Under the pieces are notes generated by a model, which saw nothing but the letters and a program-made list of their open reading frames with translations, was not told where the DNA came from and searched no databases. A DNA stretch of 64,000 bases, from contig NZ_CP116257.1 in assembly GCF_027947595.1 (NCBI RefSeq), forward strand, positions 5,640,001 to 5,704,000. The letters run 5' to 3'. The translations under genes and the position numbers were made by a program. This document shows positions 9,287-17,794 of the stretch, one piece after another. Every line of letters begins with the position of its first letter. The stretch's first letter is position 1. This DNA is from Streptomyces lienomycini. GTDB taxonomy: Bacteria > Actinomycetota > Actinomycetes > Streptomycetales > Streptomycetaceae.

Positions 9287-9982
9287 ATGCCGGTTGCGAT
9301 CATCACGGGGGCGTCGAAGGGGCTGGGCCGGGCGCTCGCCGGGGCGCTGGCGGCACGGGGCTGGGACCTGGTGCTGGACGCCAGGGACCCGGACGTGCTC
9401 GGGGAGACGGCGAGGGCGCTGGAGGCGTACGGCACGCGCGTGAGGGCACTGCCCGGTGACGTCACCGACTCCGGGCACCGTGCGGGACTGGTGACGGAGG
9501 CCCGGCGGCTGGGCGGCGTGGATCTGCTGGTGAGCAATGCGAGCGCGCTGGGCGCCGAGCCGTTGGTGCGGCTGGAGGAGCTGCCCCTGGACGGGCTGCG
9601 CCGGGCCTTGGAGGTGAACGTGGTGGCGGCGCTGGGGCTCGTCCGGGAGGCGCTTCCGGCTCTGCGTACGGCGCCCGCGGGCGCGGTGGTGACGGTCAGC
9701 TCGGACGCGGCCGCCGAGGCGTACGAGACGTGGGGCGGCTACGGGGCTTCCAAGGCCGCGCTGGACCAGTTGGCGGCGGTGCTGGGCGTCGAGGAGCCGG
9801 GCCTGCGGGTCTGGGCGGTCGATCCGGGGGACATGGCGACGGACCTGTACGCGGCGGCCGTACCGGACGACGACGATCCGCGACCGGACCCGGTGAGTGT
9901 CGTCCCGGCCCTGCTGCGGCTGCTGGACGAGCGGCCGGCCAGTGGGCGCTACGGGGCGCCGGCGCTGCTGGAGGCGCGCTGA
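9287..9982 (+). CDS. SDR-family oxidoreductase
   Basis: 231 residues, classical short-chain dehydrogenase fold. The cofactor motif TGASKGLG is at 7-14, VSNASA is the NAG-like strand, and the catalytic serine (VTVSSDAA) and YGASK tetrad are in place around 140-160. The C-terminus is short, so substrate identity cannot be read. The ATG at 9287 follows GGAAGGGG. The stop overlaps the QueA-like start (TGATG), indicating co-translation of the two. Any link with tRNA modification is speculative; conserved adjacency could be operonic convenience. Confidence 0.9.
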   Translation: MPVAIITGASKGLGRALAGALAARGWDLVLDARDPDVLGETARALEAYGTRVRALPGDVTDSGHRAGLVTEARRLGGVDLLVSNASALGAEPLVRLEELPLDGLRRALEVNVVAALGLVREALPALRTAPAGAVVTVSSDAAAEAYETWGGYGASKAALDQLAAVLGVEEPGLRVWAVDPGDMATDLYAAAVPDDDDPRPDPVSVVPALLRLLDERPASGRYGAPALLEAR

Positions 9983-11103
9983 TGTCGCTGGCGCTGAGGG
10001 TTCCGGAGGAGCTGTCGGCCCGGGTGCCGGCGGAGCAGCGGGGACCGGGGCTGGAGCGGGACGACGTGCGGCTGCTGGTGTCGCGGGGCACCGAGGTGTC
10101 GCACCACCGGTTCCGGGAGCTGCCGGGGCTGCTGCGGGCCGGTGACCTGCTGGTGGTCAACACCTCGCCCACGCTGGCCGCGGCCGTCGACGGCCGGGTC
10201 GGGCACGCGCGCGTGGTGGTGCACTTCTCCACGCGCGGGGACGACGGCCGGTGGGCGGTGGAGCTGCGGGAGCCGGACGGGAGGGGCACCACGCGCGCGC
10301 GTGCGGGAGTAAGGGGACGCGGTGCGCTCTCGTCGGCGGCCGGTGCGCCCGCGTCGGCGGCCGGTGCGCTCTCGTCGGCGGCCGGTGGCCCCGCGGGGGC
10401 GGAGGTGCTGCTGCCGGGTGGGGCGCGGCTGGTGCTGGAGGAGCCGTCGAGTACGCGCGGGGAGCGGTTGTGGTGGGCGCGGGTGTCGGGGGCGGAGGTG
10501 TCCGCGGTGCTGCGGGAGCACGGGCGTCCCATTCGTTACTCCTATACGGAGCGCGATCAGCCGCTGTCCGTCTACCAGACGGTGTTCGCGCTGCCGTCCG
10601 GGGACGGGACGGGCAGCGCGGAGATGCCCAGCGCGGCGCGGCCCTTCACGGCGCGGCTGGTGGCGGAGCTGGTGAGCCGCGGGGTGCAGTTCGCTCCGGT
10701 GGCGCTGCACACGGGAGTGGCGTCGGCGGAGGCGCACGAGCCGCCGTATCCGGAGTGGTTCTCGGTGCCGGAGGCGTCGGCGCGGCTGATCAACGCCGTG
10801 GACGCCGGTGGCGGGCGCGTGATCGCGGTGGGGACGACCGCCGTGCGGGCGGTGGAGTCGGCGGCCGGTGCGGACGGGGTCGTACGGGCCCGGGCCGGGT
10901 GGACCGATCTGGTCGTGACTCCTGAGCGCGGGGTGCGGGTGGTGGAGGGCCTGCTGACGGGGCTGCACGAGCCCGAGGCCTCGCATCTGCTGATGCTGGA
11001 GGCGGTGGCGGGGCGGGCGGCGATCGACCGCGGGTACGACGCCGCGGTGCGGGGGCGCTACCTGTGGCACGAGTTCGGGGACGTCCATCTCCTCCTGCCG
11101 TAG
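9982..11103 (+). CDS. QueA-like S-adenosylmethionine:tRNA ribosyltransferase-isomerase
   Basis: 373 residues aligned by eye to QueA, the enzyme that transfers the ribose of SAM to 7-aminomethyl-deazaguanine in tRNA. Recognisable blocks are LLRAGDLLVVNTSPTL, RPIRYSYTERDQPLSVYQTVFA, GVQFAPVALHTGV, the EWFSVPEAS region and RVIAVGTTAVRAVES. However, the usual APTAGLHF block is replaced by MPSAARPF, and residues 114-134 are a low-complexity insertion made of three 21-bp repeats. No tgt, queG or queC gene is in the window. It may therefore be a divergent paralogue acting on a related substrate. It is translationally coupled to the SDR. Confidence 0.8.
   Translation: MSLALRVPEELSARVPAEQRGPGLERDDVRLLVSRGTEVSHHRFRELPGLLRAGDLLVVNTSPTLAAAVDGRVGHARVVVHFSTRGDDGRWAVELREPDGRGTTRARAGVRGRGALSSAAGAPASAAGALSSAAGGPAGAEVLLPGGARLVLEEPSSTRGERLWWARVSGAEVSAVLREHGRPIRYSYTERDQPLSVYQTVFALPSGDGTGSAEMPSAARPFTARLVAELVSRGVQFAPVALHTGVASAEAHEPPYPEWFSVPEASARLINAVDAGGGRVIAVGTTAVRAVESAAGADGVVRARAGWTDLVVTPERGVRVVEGLLTGLHEPEASHLLMLEAVAGRAAIDRGYDAAVRGRYLWHEFGDVHLLLP
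10321..10383 (+). repeat. Three 21-bp in-frame tandem repeats in queA-like gene
   Basis: Units at 10321-10341, 10342-10362 and 10363-10383; first and third are identical and the second differs at two bases. They encode repeated GALSSAA/GAPASAA heptads inserted in the protein, consistent with recent slippage expansion. Confidence 0.85.
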
Positions 11104-11477
11104 GGGAGAGTCCCGAGACCGTTTCGACTACGCCCTCACCCCCTCACACACCGCATTGCTCCAGCAACCAACGGTGAGATGAGCGGGGGGTGGGTGTGAG
11201 CCCGCGCATAGGGCGCACGTCACGTACGAAGGGGAGTAGGAGAGCGACTCGTCCGTTTTGAGCGGGGCGAACAGCCCCATCTGCCCCGCTTTACCCTTCC
11301 CTGATCCACTATCTCGGATCGTACGTCACACCTTTGCCTCCGGATTTTGCGGCCGCTAAGAATTGCTCTCGTCGCTCAGTGCCGCGGACTTCCCGCCGCG
11401 GTGTTTGTGCCGGAAGCACCAACTGTCCCCACCGGACGAGAGCGACCTCCGCGCTATTCGAAGAGGTCTATCCCGCC
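11104..11477 (+). promoter_or_regulatory. Long structured leader of the SLT gene
   Basis: This 374-nt gap has no convincing gene. Near its 3' end a 9-bp arm at 11365-11373 is complementary to 11435-11443. Between them are two local hairpins: CCGCGG 11382-11387 with 11396-11401, and GTGC 11407-11410 with GCAC 11416-11419. The fold would be a closed multi-branched RNA ending 34 nt before the start codon. In Streptomyces, several cell-wall hydrolase genes are controlled by the c-di-AMP (ydaO) riboswitch; I do not recognise the ydaO consensus here. Confidence 0.45.
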
Positions 11478-12194
11478 ATGCTCAAGAACATCCTTCCCCG
11501 TGGTCGCAGTCGTTCCCTGACCCGCACGCACAAGGTCGCGATCGCCGGTGTCGGCACGCTCGGCGCCGCCGCCGTCGCCCTCACCGCCGTCCCGGCCAGC
11601 GGTCAGACGACCACGAGCGAGGCCGCTCCCACGGCCAAGGTGGCGTACAGCACCAAGCAGATCCAGGACGTGCAGGCCGGTGTGACCGGCCAGCTCGCCG
11701 GCGCCTCCCAGAAGGTCGCCGCCATCGAGGCCAAGCAGGAGTCGGCCGCCAAGACGACCGCCGAGAAGCAGGCCGCGGCCGAGAAGGCCGTCGCCAAGCG
11801 CGAGGCGGCCAAGGACACCACCAGCCGGGCCGCCCAGCGCACCGAGGTCAAGAAGGCCGCGCCGAAGTCCTACCCGAACACCCTCGACGGCTGGATCCGC
11901 GAGGCCCGGGCCATCATGAAGAAGCACGACATCCCCGGTTCCTACGAGGGCATCCACCGCAACATCATGCGGGAGTCCTCCGGCAACCCGAAGGCCATCA
12001 ACGACTGGGACATCAACGCCATCAACGGCATCCCGTCGAAGGGCCTGCTCCAGGTCATCCCGCCGACGTTCAAGGCCTACCACGTGGCCGGCACCTCGAA
12101 GAACATCTACGACCCGGTCGCGAACATCGTCGCCGCGTGCAACTACGCCGCGGACAAGTACGGCACCATGGACAACGTCGACAGCGCGTACTGA
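11478..12194 (+). CDS. Secreted SLT-domain (lytic transglycosylase) protein
   Basis: 238 residues. An Arg-rich N-region and hydrophobic core (about 19-41, VAIAGVGTLGAAAVALTAVPASG) form a signal peptide. A lysine/alanine/glutamate-rich coiled-coil linker (about 60-128) follows, then an SLT domain (132-238): IMRESSGNP with the catalytic glutamate E166, and GIPSKGLLQVIPPTFKAYH. It should cleave peptidoglycan glycan strands outside the membrane, as in growth or spore germination. The ATG at 11478 is chosen for the signal peptide. It is monocistronic, with a long leader before it and a strong stem-loop after it. Confidence 0.92.
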   Translation: MLKNILPRGRSRSLTRTHKVAIAGVGTLGAAAVALTAVPASGQTTTSEAAPTAKVAYSTKQIQDVQAGVTGQLAGASQKVAAIEAKQESAAKTTAEKQAAAEKAVAKREAAKDTTSRAAQRTEVKKAAPKSYPNTLDGWIREARAIMKKHDIPGSYEGIHRNIMRESSGNPKAINDWDINAINGIPSKGLLQVIPPTFKAYHVAGTSKNIYDPVANIVAACNYAADKYGTMDNVDSAY

Positions 12195-12260
12195 GGTCGG
12201 CGCGGACCTCTTCACGCCGACGCCGACACCAGCACCGACGCCGACGCACCGTCGAACGCC

Positions 12261-12297
12261 GAAGGGCGGCACCCTCCTGACGGGGGTGCCGCCCTTC
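12261..12297. terminator. Bidirectional stem-loop between convergent genes
   Basis: GAAGGGCGGCACCC at 12261-12274 pairs perfectly with GGGTGCCGCCCTTC at 12284-12297. There is no T-run. It sits between the SLT gene and the convergent FHA-ABC gene, so it can serve both. Confidence 0.75.
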
Positions 12298-12330
12298 GGG
12301 GCGTGCGGGGAGCTTCGGGCCCGGCCCGGG

Positions 12331-14925
12331 CTACTTGCGCATGACCTCGGGCTCGTGGCGGCGCAGGAAGCGGGCCACGAAGAAGCCGCAGATCACGCCG
12401 AGGACGATCAGCGCGGCCATGTCCATGCCCCAGGCGCCCACGGTGTGCTCCCACAGCGGGTCCGCCTCGGCGCCCTTCTCGGGCGGACTGATCTTGTTGA
12501 AGTCCAGCGTGGCACCGGCCGCGGCGACCGCCCAGCGCGAGGGCATCAGGTACGAGAACTGGTTGACGCCGACCGCCTCGTTCAGGGCGAAGAGGCAGCC
12601 GGTGAAGACGACCTGGATGATCGCGAACATGACCAGCAGCGGCATGGTCTTCTCGGCGGTCTTCACCAGCGAGGAGATGATCAGACCGAACATCATCGAG
12701 GTGAAGCCCAGCGCCATGATCGGCAGGGACAGCTCGACGAGCGTCGCGCCGCCCAGGACCAGTCCCTCTTCGGGGATCTCGCGGGTGGCGAACCCGATCA
12801 CGCCGACGAGCAGGCCCTGCAGCACGGTGATCACACCGAGCACGAAGACCTTCGACATCAGGTACGCGGACCGCGACAGGCCGGTCGCGCGTTCCCGCTC
12901 GTAGATCACCCGTTCCTTGATCAGCTCACGGACCGAGTTCGCGGCGCCGGCGAAGCAGGCACCGACCGCGAGGATCAGCAGGACCGTGGTGGCCGTGCCG
13001 TTCGGGCGGATCAGGCCGGTCTGCGGGTTGGCGGCGTTGGGCAGCAGGCCCTTGTCCGCGTCGATGAGCAGGCTCACCGCGCCCAGCACGGCCGGCAGGA
13101 TCACCATCAGGGCCAGGAAGCCCTTGTCGGAGACGATCACCGAGACGTAGCGCCGCACCAGCGTGACGAACTGGGACATCCAGCCCTGCGGCTTCGGCGG
13201 CTTCATCGCCTGCATCGGCGGCACCTGTACGGACTGCGGGGCGACGGCGTCGAGGTCCGCGGCGTACATCTGGTAGTGCTGCGAGCCCTTCCAGCGGCCC
13301 GCCCAGTCGTAGTCGCGGTAGTTCTCGAAGGCGGAGAAGACGTCGGCCCAGGTGTCGTAGCCGAAGAAGTTCAGCGCCTCCTCCGGCGGGCCGAAGTACG
13401 CCACCGAACCGCCCGGCGCCATCACGAGGAGCTTGTCGCAGGTCGCCAGCTCGGCCACCGAGTGGGTGACGACGAGAACGGTGCGCCCGTCGTCGGCGAG
13501 GCCGCGCAGCAGCTGCATGACGTCGCGGTCCATGCCCGGGTCGAGGCCGGAGGTCGGCTCGTCCAGGAAGATCAGCGACGGCTTGGTCAGCAGTTCCAGG
13601 GCGACGGACACGCGCTTGCGCTGACCGCCGGACAGGGACGTGACCTTCTTGTCCTTGTGGATGTCCAGCTTCAGCTCGCGCAGCACCTCGTCGATGCGGG
13701 CGTCGCGCTCGGCGGCCGTGGTGTCGGCCGGGAAGCGGAGCTTCGCCGCGTACTTGAGCGCCTTCTTGACGGTCAGCTCCTTGTGCAGGATGTCGTCCTG
13801 CGGGACCAGACCGATGCGCTGGCGCAGCTCGGCGAACTGCTTGTAGAGGTTCCGGTTGTCGTAGAGGACCTCGCCCTGGTCGGCCGGCCGGTAGCCGGTG
13901 AGCGCCTTGAGCAGGGTCGACTTGCCGGATCCCGACGGGCCGATGACCGCGATCAGCGACTTCTCGGGTACGCCGAAGGAGACGTCCTTGAGGATCTGCT
14001 TGCCGCCGTCGACCGTGACGGTCAGGTGGCGGGCGGAGAAGGACACCTCGCCGGTGTCGACGAACTCCTCGAGCCGGTCGCCGACGATCTGGAACGTCGA
14101 GTGGCCGACGCCGACGACGTCGGTCGGGCCGAGCAGCTGGGAGCCGCCCTTGGCGATCGGCTGGCCGTTGACGTACGTGCCGTTGTGCGAGCCCAGGTCG
14201 CGGATCTCCATGCGCCCGTCGGGCGTCGAGTGGAATTCCGCGTGATTGCGGGAGACCTGGAGGTCGGAGACGACCAGGTCGTTCTCCAGGGCACGGCCGA
14301 TGCGCATCACCCGGCCGAGCGAGAACTGGTGGAACGTGGTCGGGCTGCGGTCCCCGTGGACCGGTGGCGCCCCCGCCGCGCCGCCGGGTCCCTGCTGCTG
14401 GGGGAAGGGCGGCGCGGCCTGCTGGGGCTGCGGCGCGGCCTGCTGTTGCTGCCAGCCGGCCTGCTGGGCCTGGTGCTGCTGGGCCTGGTGCTGGGGGGCC
14501 TGGTGCGGTGCCTGCTGGGGCTCCTGCGCGGGCGGTGCCTGCTGGGCCCAGCCCGCGTTCGCACCCTGTGCGGCGTACGGCTGCTGCTGCGGCCGGGCCT
14601 GCGGCGTGCCGGCCGGGGCCTGTGCGCCGGTCAGGTTCACGCGCGGCCCGTCGGTCGCGTTGCCCAGGTTCAGCACCGTGCCGGCGCCGAGCTCCATCTG
14701 CTGGACGCGCTGCCCGTGCACGAAGGTGCCGTTGGTGCTGCCGTGATCCTGGACGACCCAACCGCGGCCGTTGAAACTGATCGTGGCATGCCGCCAGGAG
14801 ACCCTGGCATCGTCGAAAACAAGCTCCCCCTGCGGATCGCGTCCTAGCGCGTATGACCGGGACGGATCGAGCGTCCAGGTCCGTCCATTGGATTCCAGTA
14901 CGAGTTCCGGCACTCCATGCCCCAC
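12331..14925 (-). CDS. Double-FHA ABC transporter (ATPase fused to ABC-2 permease)
   Basis: 864 residues. FHA domain 1 is at about 5-95 (SYALGRDPQGELVFDDARVSWRHA, GSTNGTFVHG). A Gln/Pro/Ala-rich linker runs to about 190. FHA domain 2 is at about 205-290 (IGRALENDLVVSDLQVSRNHAEF, LGSHNGTYVNG). An ABC ATPase follows (GPSGSGKSTLL, LSGGQRKRVSVALEL, LIFLDEPTSGLD), then an ABC-2 permease with about six helices. FHA domains bind phosphothreonine, so export is probably gated by Ser/Thr kinases. The related mycobacterial Rv1747 has the same order and is a kinase substrate. The start is GTG at 14925 with GGGGGAC upstream. The exported substrate is unknown. Confidence 0.93.
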   Translation of the reverse strand: MGHGVPELVLESNGRTWTLDPSRSYALGRDPQGELVFDDARVSWRHATISFNGRGWVVQDHGSTNGTFVHGQRVQQMELGAGTVLNLGNATDGPRVNLTGAQAPAGTPQARPQQQPYAAQGANAGWAQQAPPAQEPQQAPHQAPQHQAQQHQAQQAGWQQQQAAPQPQQAAPPFPQQQGPGGAAGAPPVHGDRSPTTFHQFSLGRVMRIGRALENDLVVSDLQVSRNHAEFHSTPDGRMEIRDLGSHNGTYVNGQPIAKGGSQLLGPTDVVGVGHSTFQIVGDRLEEFVDTGEVSFSARHLTVTVDGGKQILKDVSFGVPEKSLIAVIGPSGSGKSTLLKALTGYRPADQGEVLYDNRNLYKQFAELRQRIGLVPQDDILHKELTVKKALKYAAKLRFPADTTAAERDARIDEVLRELKLDIHKDKKVTSLSGGQRKRVSVALELLTKPSLIFLDEPTSGLDPGMDRDVMQLLRGLADDGRTVLVVTHSVAELATCDKLLVMAPGGSVAYFGPPEEALNFFGYDTWADVFSAFENYRDYDWAGRWKGSQHYQMYAADLDAVAPQSVQVPPMQAMKPPKPQGWMSQFVTLVRRYVSVIVSDKGFLALMVILPAVLGAVSLLIDADKGLLPNAANPQTGLIRPNGTATTVLLILAVGACFAGAANSVRELIKERVIYERERATGLSRSAYLMSKVFVLGVITVLQGLLVGVIGFATREIPEEGLVLGGATLVELSLPIMALGFTSMMFGLIISSLVKTAEKTMPLLVMFAIIQVVFTGCLFALNEAVGVNQFSYLMPSRWAVAAAGATLDFNKISPPEKGAEADPLWEHTVGAWGMDMAALIVLGVICGFFVARFLRRHEPEVMRK

Positions 14926-15154
14926 TGAGTTGTCCCCCGATGTGCTCCCGTCGCGGGGAGTCTAGGGATGTCGAACATCGGGGGGAACTATTTCAGGCTC
15001 GCCCCCCTGACCGAAAGTCGGGCCCTGTGAAGAACCGCGTACGCACCCGTCGGCCGCTTCCGTCGGCGCCCTCCGGCTCCCGTCCCGCACGGCCTGTCCG
15101 CCAGGCGGACCTCGGGGGCGGACGGCACCGGGTGCCGGATACGGTTGGAGCACC

Positions 15155-16399
15155 ATGAGCGCTTCGCAGACCTCTGACGTTCCCACGCTTCTCGTCAAGA
15201 TCTTCGGCAAGGACCGGCCCGGCATCACCGCCGGCCTGTTCGACACCCTCGCCGCCTACTCGCTCGACGTCGTCGACATCGAGCAGGTCGTCACCCGTGG
15301 CCGGATCGTGCTGTGCGCGCTCGTGACCGAGCCGCCCCGCGGTCTGGAGGGTGATCTGCGGGCGACCGTCCACAGCTGGGCGGAGTCCCTGAAACTGCAG
15401 GCCGAGATCATCTCCGGCATCGGCGACAACCGGCCGCGCGGTCTCGGCCGCTCCCTGGTCACGGTGCTCGGGCACCCGCTCACCGCCGAGGCGACCGCCG
15501 CCATAGCGGCCCGGATCACCGAGTCGGGCAGCAACATCGACCGTATCTTCCGGCTGGCCAAGTACCCGGTGACCGCGGTCGAGTTCGCGGTGTCCGGGGT
15601 GGAGACCGAGCCGCTGCGCACCGCGCTGGCCACCGAGGCCGCGGCGCTCGGCGTGGACATCGCGGTCGTCTCCGCGGGGCTGCACCGGCGGGCGCAGCGC
15701 CTGGTCGTGATGGACGTGGACTCCACGCTGATCCAGGACGAGGTCATCGAGCTGTTCGCCGCGCACGCCGGCTGTGAGGACCAGGTCGCCGAGGTGACGG
15801 CGGCCGCGATGCGCGGGGAGCTGGACTTCGAGCAGTCGCTGCACGCGCGCGTGGCGCTGCTGGCGGGGCTGGACGCCTCGGTGGTGGAGAAGGTGCGCGC
15901 CGAGGTGCGGCTGACGCCGGGTGCGCGCACCCTGATCCGCACCCTGAAGCGGCTCGGTTACCAGGTGGGGGTCGTCTCCGGCGGCTTCACCCAGGTCACC
16001 GACGCTCTGCGGGAGCAGCTGGGGCTGGACTTCGCGCAGGCCAACACGCTGGAGATCGCCGACGGCCGGCTGACCGGGCGGGTCACCGGGGAGATCGTGG
16101 ACCGGGCGGGCAAGGCGCGGCTGCTGCGCCGGTTCGCCGCCGAGGCGGGCGTACCGCTGTCGCAGACCGTGGCGATCGGTGACGGCGCCAACGACCTGGA
16201 CATGCTGAACGCGGCCGGGCTCGGCGTCGCCTTCAACGCCAAGCCGGTGGTGCGCGAGGCGGCGCACACCGCGGTGAACGTGCCCTTCCTGGACACGGTG
16301 CTCTACCTGCTGGGCATCACCCGCGAGGAGGTCGAGGCCGCGGACACGCTGGACGAGGGCCTGGGCGAGGGCCTCGGCCTGCCCCCGAGTCGTCTCTGA
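15155..16399 (+). CDS. serB: Phosphoserine phosphatase SerB with two ACT domains
   Basis: 414 residues, last step of serine biosynthesis: O-phosphoserine to serine. Two ACT-type domains are at about 10-85 and 98-170 (LLVKIFGKDRPGITAGLFD; LVTVLGHPLTAEATAAIAA), probably sensing serine. The HAD phosphatase follows, with VVMDVDSTLIQDE (nucleophile D187, acid D189), GVVSGGFTQV and AIGDGANDLDML. Two ACT domains are usual for actinobacterial SerB. It is divergent from the FHA-ABC transporter and convergent with the sixA-like gene. The tail repeats Glu-Gly-Leu (EGLGEGLGLPP), a harmless extension. Confidence 0.95.
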   Translation: MSASQTSDVPTLLVKIFGKDRPGITAGLFDTLAAYSLDVVDIEQVVTRGRIVLCALVTEPPRGLEGDLRATVHSWAESLKLQAEIISGIGDNRPRGLGRSLVTVLGHPLTAEATAAIAARITESGSNIDRIFRLAKYPVTAVEFAVSGVETEPLRTALATEAAALGVDIAVVSAGLHRRAQRLVVMDVDSTLIQDEVIELFAAHAGCEDQVAEVTAAAMRGELDFEQSLHARVALLAGLDASVVEKVRAEVRLTPGARTLIRTLKRLGYQVGVVSGGFTQVTDALREQLGLDFAQANTLEIADGRLTGRVTGEIVDRAGKARLLRRFAAEAGVPLSQTVAIGDGANDLDMLNAAGLGVAFNAKPVVREAAHTAVNVPFLDTVLYLLGITREEVEAADTLDEGLGEGLGLPPSRL

Positions 16400-16528
16400 C
16401 CCGGCGCCCGCGCCCGTCGGAGACCCGGCGCCCGTCCGCGATCCTGGGGAGCGGCGTACGCACGTCCGGCAGGGCGAGGGCCCGGACCGCGTGGCTGCCG
16501 GGGCCGGGCCCCGTCGTGCGGGAGTGGA

Positions 16529-17047
16529 TCAGTCGGTCGGCGCCCAGTAGTCGACCAGGGCGGCCGTGCCCGGCTCCACGTCCTTCCAGGAGCCCGTGAA
16601 GGTCAGGACGGCGAAGGCGGCGGTCGGGAAGCCCCGGCTGCCCATCCGCTCGCGGACCTCGGTCTCGGCCGAGCCGGCCAGGATCTCGGCCAGTGCCTCC
16701 ATGCCCGGGTTGTGGCCGATCACCACGACGTTCCGCAGGTCGTCCGGGGTCTCGTTGAGCACGGCGATCAGCTCGCCGGGCGAGGCCTCGTAGATCCGCT
16801 CCTCGTAGACGGTTTTCGGCCGGTGCGGGAACTCCTGGACAGCGAGTTTCCAGGTCTCGCGGGTCCGGATCGAGGTCGAGCACAGGGCCTGGTCGATGGG
16901 CACGCCGGTATCCGCCAGTCGGCGCCCGGCCTCTGCGGCGTCCTTGCGGCCCCGGTCGGCGAGTGGCCGCTCATGGTCGGTCACCTGTGGCCAGTCGGCT
17001 TTCGCATGCCGGAAGAGAACAATCCTGCGGGGTTCTGCGACGCTCAT
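16529..17047 (-). CDS. SixA-type phosphohistidine phosphatase (histidine phosphatase family)
   Basis: 172 residues, the size of SixA. The catalytic RHG-like motif is LFRHAKADWP, with the phospho-accepting H14, and the second catalytic histidine is H112 in VVIGHNPGME. SixA removes phosphate from histidine phosphotransfer proteins; actinobacterial members have not been assigned a definite substrate. There is no signal peptide. Start ATG at 17047. It is convergent with serB. No phosphorelay gene adjoins it. Confidence 0.9.
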   Translation of the reverse strand: MSVAEPRRIVLFRHAKADWPQVTDHERPLADRGRKDAAEAGRRLADTGVPIDQALCSTSIRTRETWKLAVQEFPHRPKTVYEERIYEASPGELIAVLNETPDDLRNVVVIGHNPGMEALAEILAGSAETEVRERMGSRGFPTAAFAVLTFTGSWKDVEPGTAALVDYWAPTD

Positions 17048-17138
17048 GTCATCCAGCTTCGCATGAAACAGGCCACGGGGCCCTGGGAGTTGACATGCGG
17101 ATCCGCCGGGGGCGCACGGCGCGGGCTCCGGTCCCGGC

Positions 17139-17345
17139 TCAGCGCGCGGTCAGCCGCTCCAGCCGCTCCAGGAGGTGGGCGACGGCGGGCTGGTCCGTGG
17201 CCGCGTGGGCGTCGGCGGGATTGAGTATGAGCAGGAGCAGCGCGACGAAGGCCAGCACCGGCAGGGCCAGGGCCCACCAGGGCAGCCGCATGTCCACGCC
17301 GCCCCCAGTTGCCTGGGGAGGCCGGGTGTGGGTAGGGGCCGACAT
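17139..17345 (-). CDS. Small single-pass membrane protein
   Basis: 68 residues: a polar N-terminus (MSAPTHTRPPQATGGGVDM), one transmembrane helix at about 23-41 (WWALALPVLAFVALLLLIL), then a short tail with a leucine/arginine heptad pattern (VAHLLERLERLTAR). The ATG at 17345 is preferred because GGAGG sits 5 nt upstream, although the frame is open further. The family is unrecognised. It lies between sixA and the MFS micro-protein on the same strand. Confidence 0.7.
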   Translation of the reverse strand: MSAPTHTRPPQATGGGVDMRLPWWALALPVLAFVALLLLILNPADAHAATDQPAVAHLLERLERLTAR

Positions 17346-17532
17346 GAGTGCCTCCGCTGGTCTTCGGGCGTCGCTGGTCCGTGCTGCGCGGCCCGCCTGT
17401 GGCGGGCACATCTCGAAGCTACGGAATCCGCGGGCCCCAACCCATCCGGAGGTCCACCCACTTGACCCTGACCCTCACCCCCTAGGGGACGGGGGGGGGG
17501 TTAACCCCACCGTCCGGCGTGCGCGGGCGGGG

Positions 17533-17649
17533 TCACGGCGAGGCGATCGTCGCGATGACGCCGATGATCACGAAGATCACGAGGAAGAAACCGAAGACGA
17601 TCAGCATCTTCTTCTGGCCGTGCTGGGGGTCCGGGTCGAGAACTGGCAT
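17533..17649 (-). CDS. 38-residue transporter-associated membrane micro-protein
   Basis: Product: MPVLDPDPQHGQKK followed by one 20-residue hydrophobic helix (LIVFGFFLVIFVIIGVIATI) and ASP. It matches from memory the SGM_5486-type transporter-associated micro-proteins encoded beside MFS genes in Streptomyces. It lies 145 nt downstream of the MFS exporter, on the same strand. The start is ATG at 17649. A 10-base G run lies at 17491-17500 beyond its stop. A role as an accessory subunit of the exporter is inference from position. Confidence 0.75.
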   Translation of the reverse strand: MPVLDPDPQHGQKKMLIVFGFFLVIFVIIGVIATIASP

Positions 17650-17794
17650 GCGGCAAGTCTCGCATCCGTCCCCCGCGCCGGGACCGGCGGGCCGCGACCC
17701 GCTCCCCCGGGTCCCTGTCCCGTGCCGGCGGGCCGGGCGGGCGGCCTCCCGCCCCGGGCGTGATCGTGCTCCGGTCCCGTCGCTGTCCGGCTTC

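Noticed and set aside
11104..11477. c-di-AMP (ydaO) riboswitch upstream of the SLT gene
   Set aside because: The ydaO conserved blocks were not recognised by eye; only an unspecified structured leader is claimed.
12210..12250. GACGCCGACACC-like repeats as a CRISPR or VNTR
   Set aside because: Short, imperfect and only a few units; ordinary GC-rich slippage next to a terminator.
17491..17500. G10 run as a phase-variation switch
   Set aside because: It lies outside any reading frame and away from promoter elements I can identify; may simply be an assembly-sensitive run.
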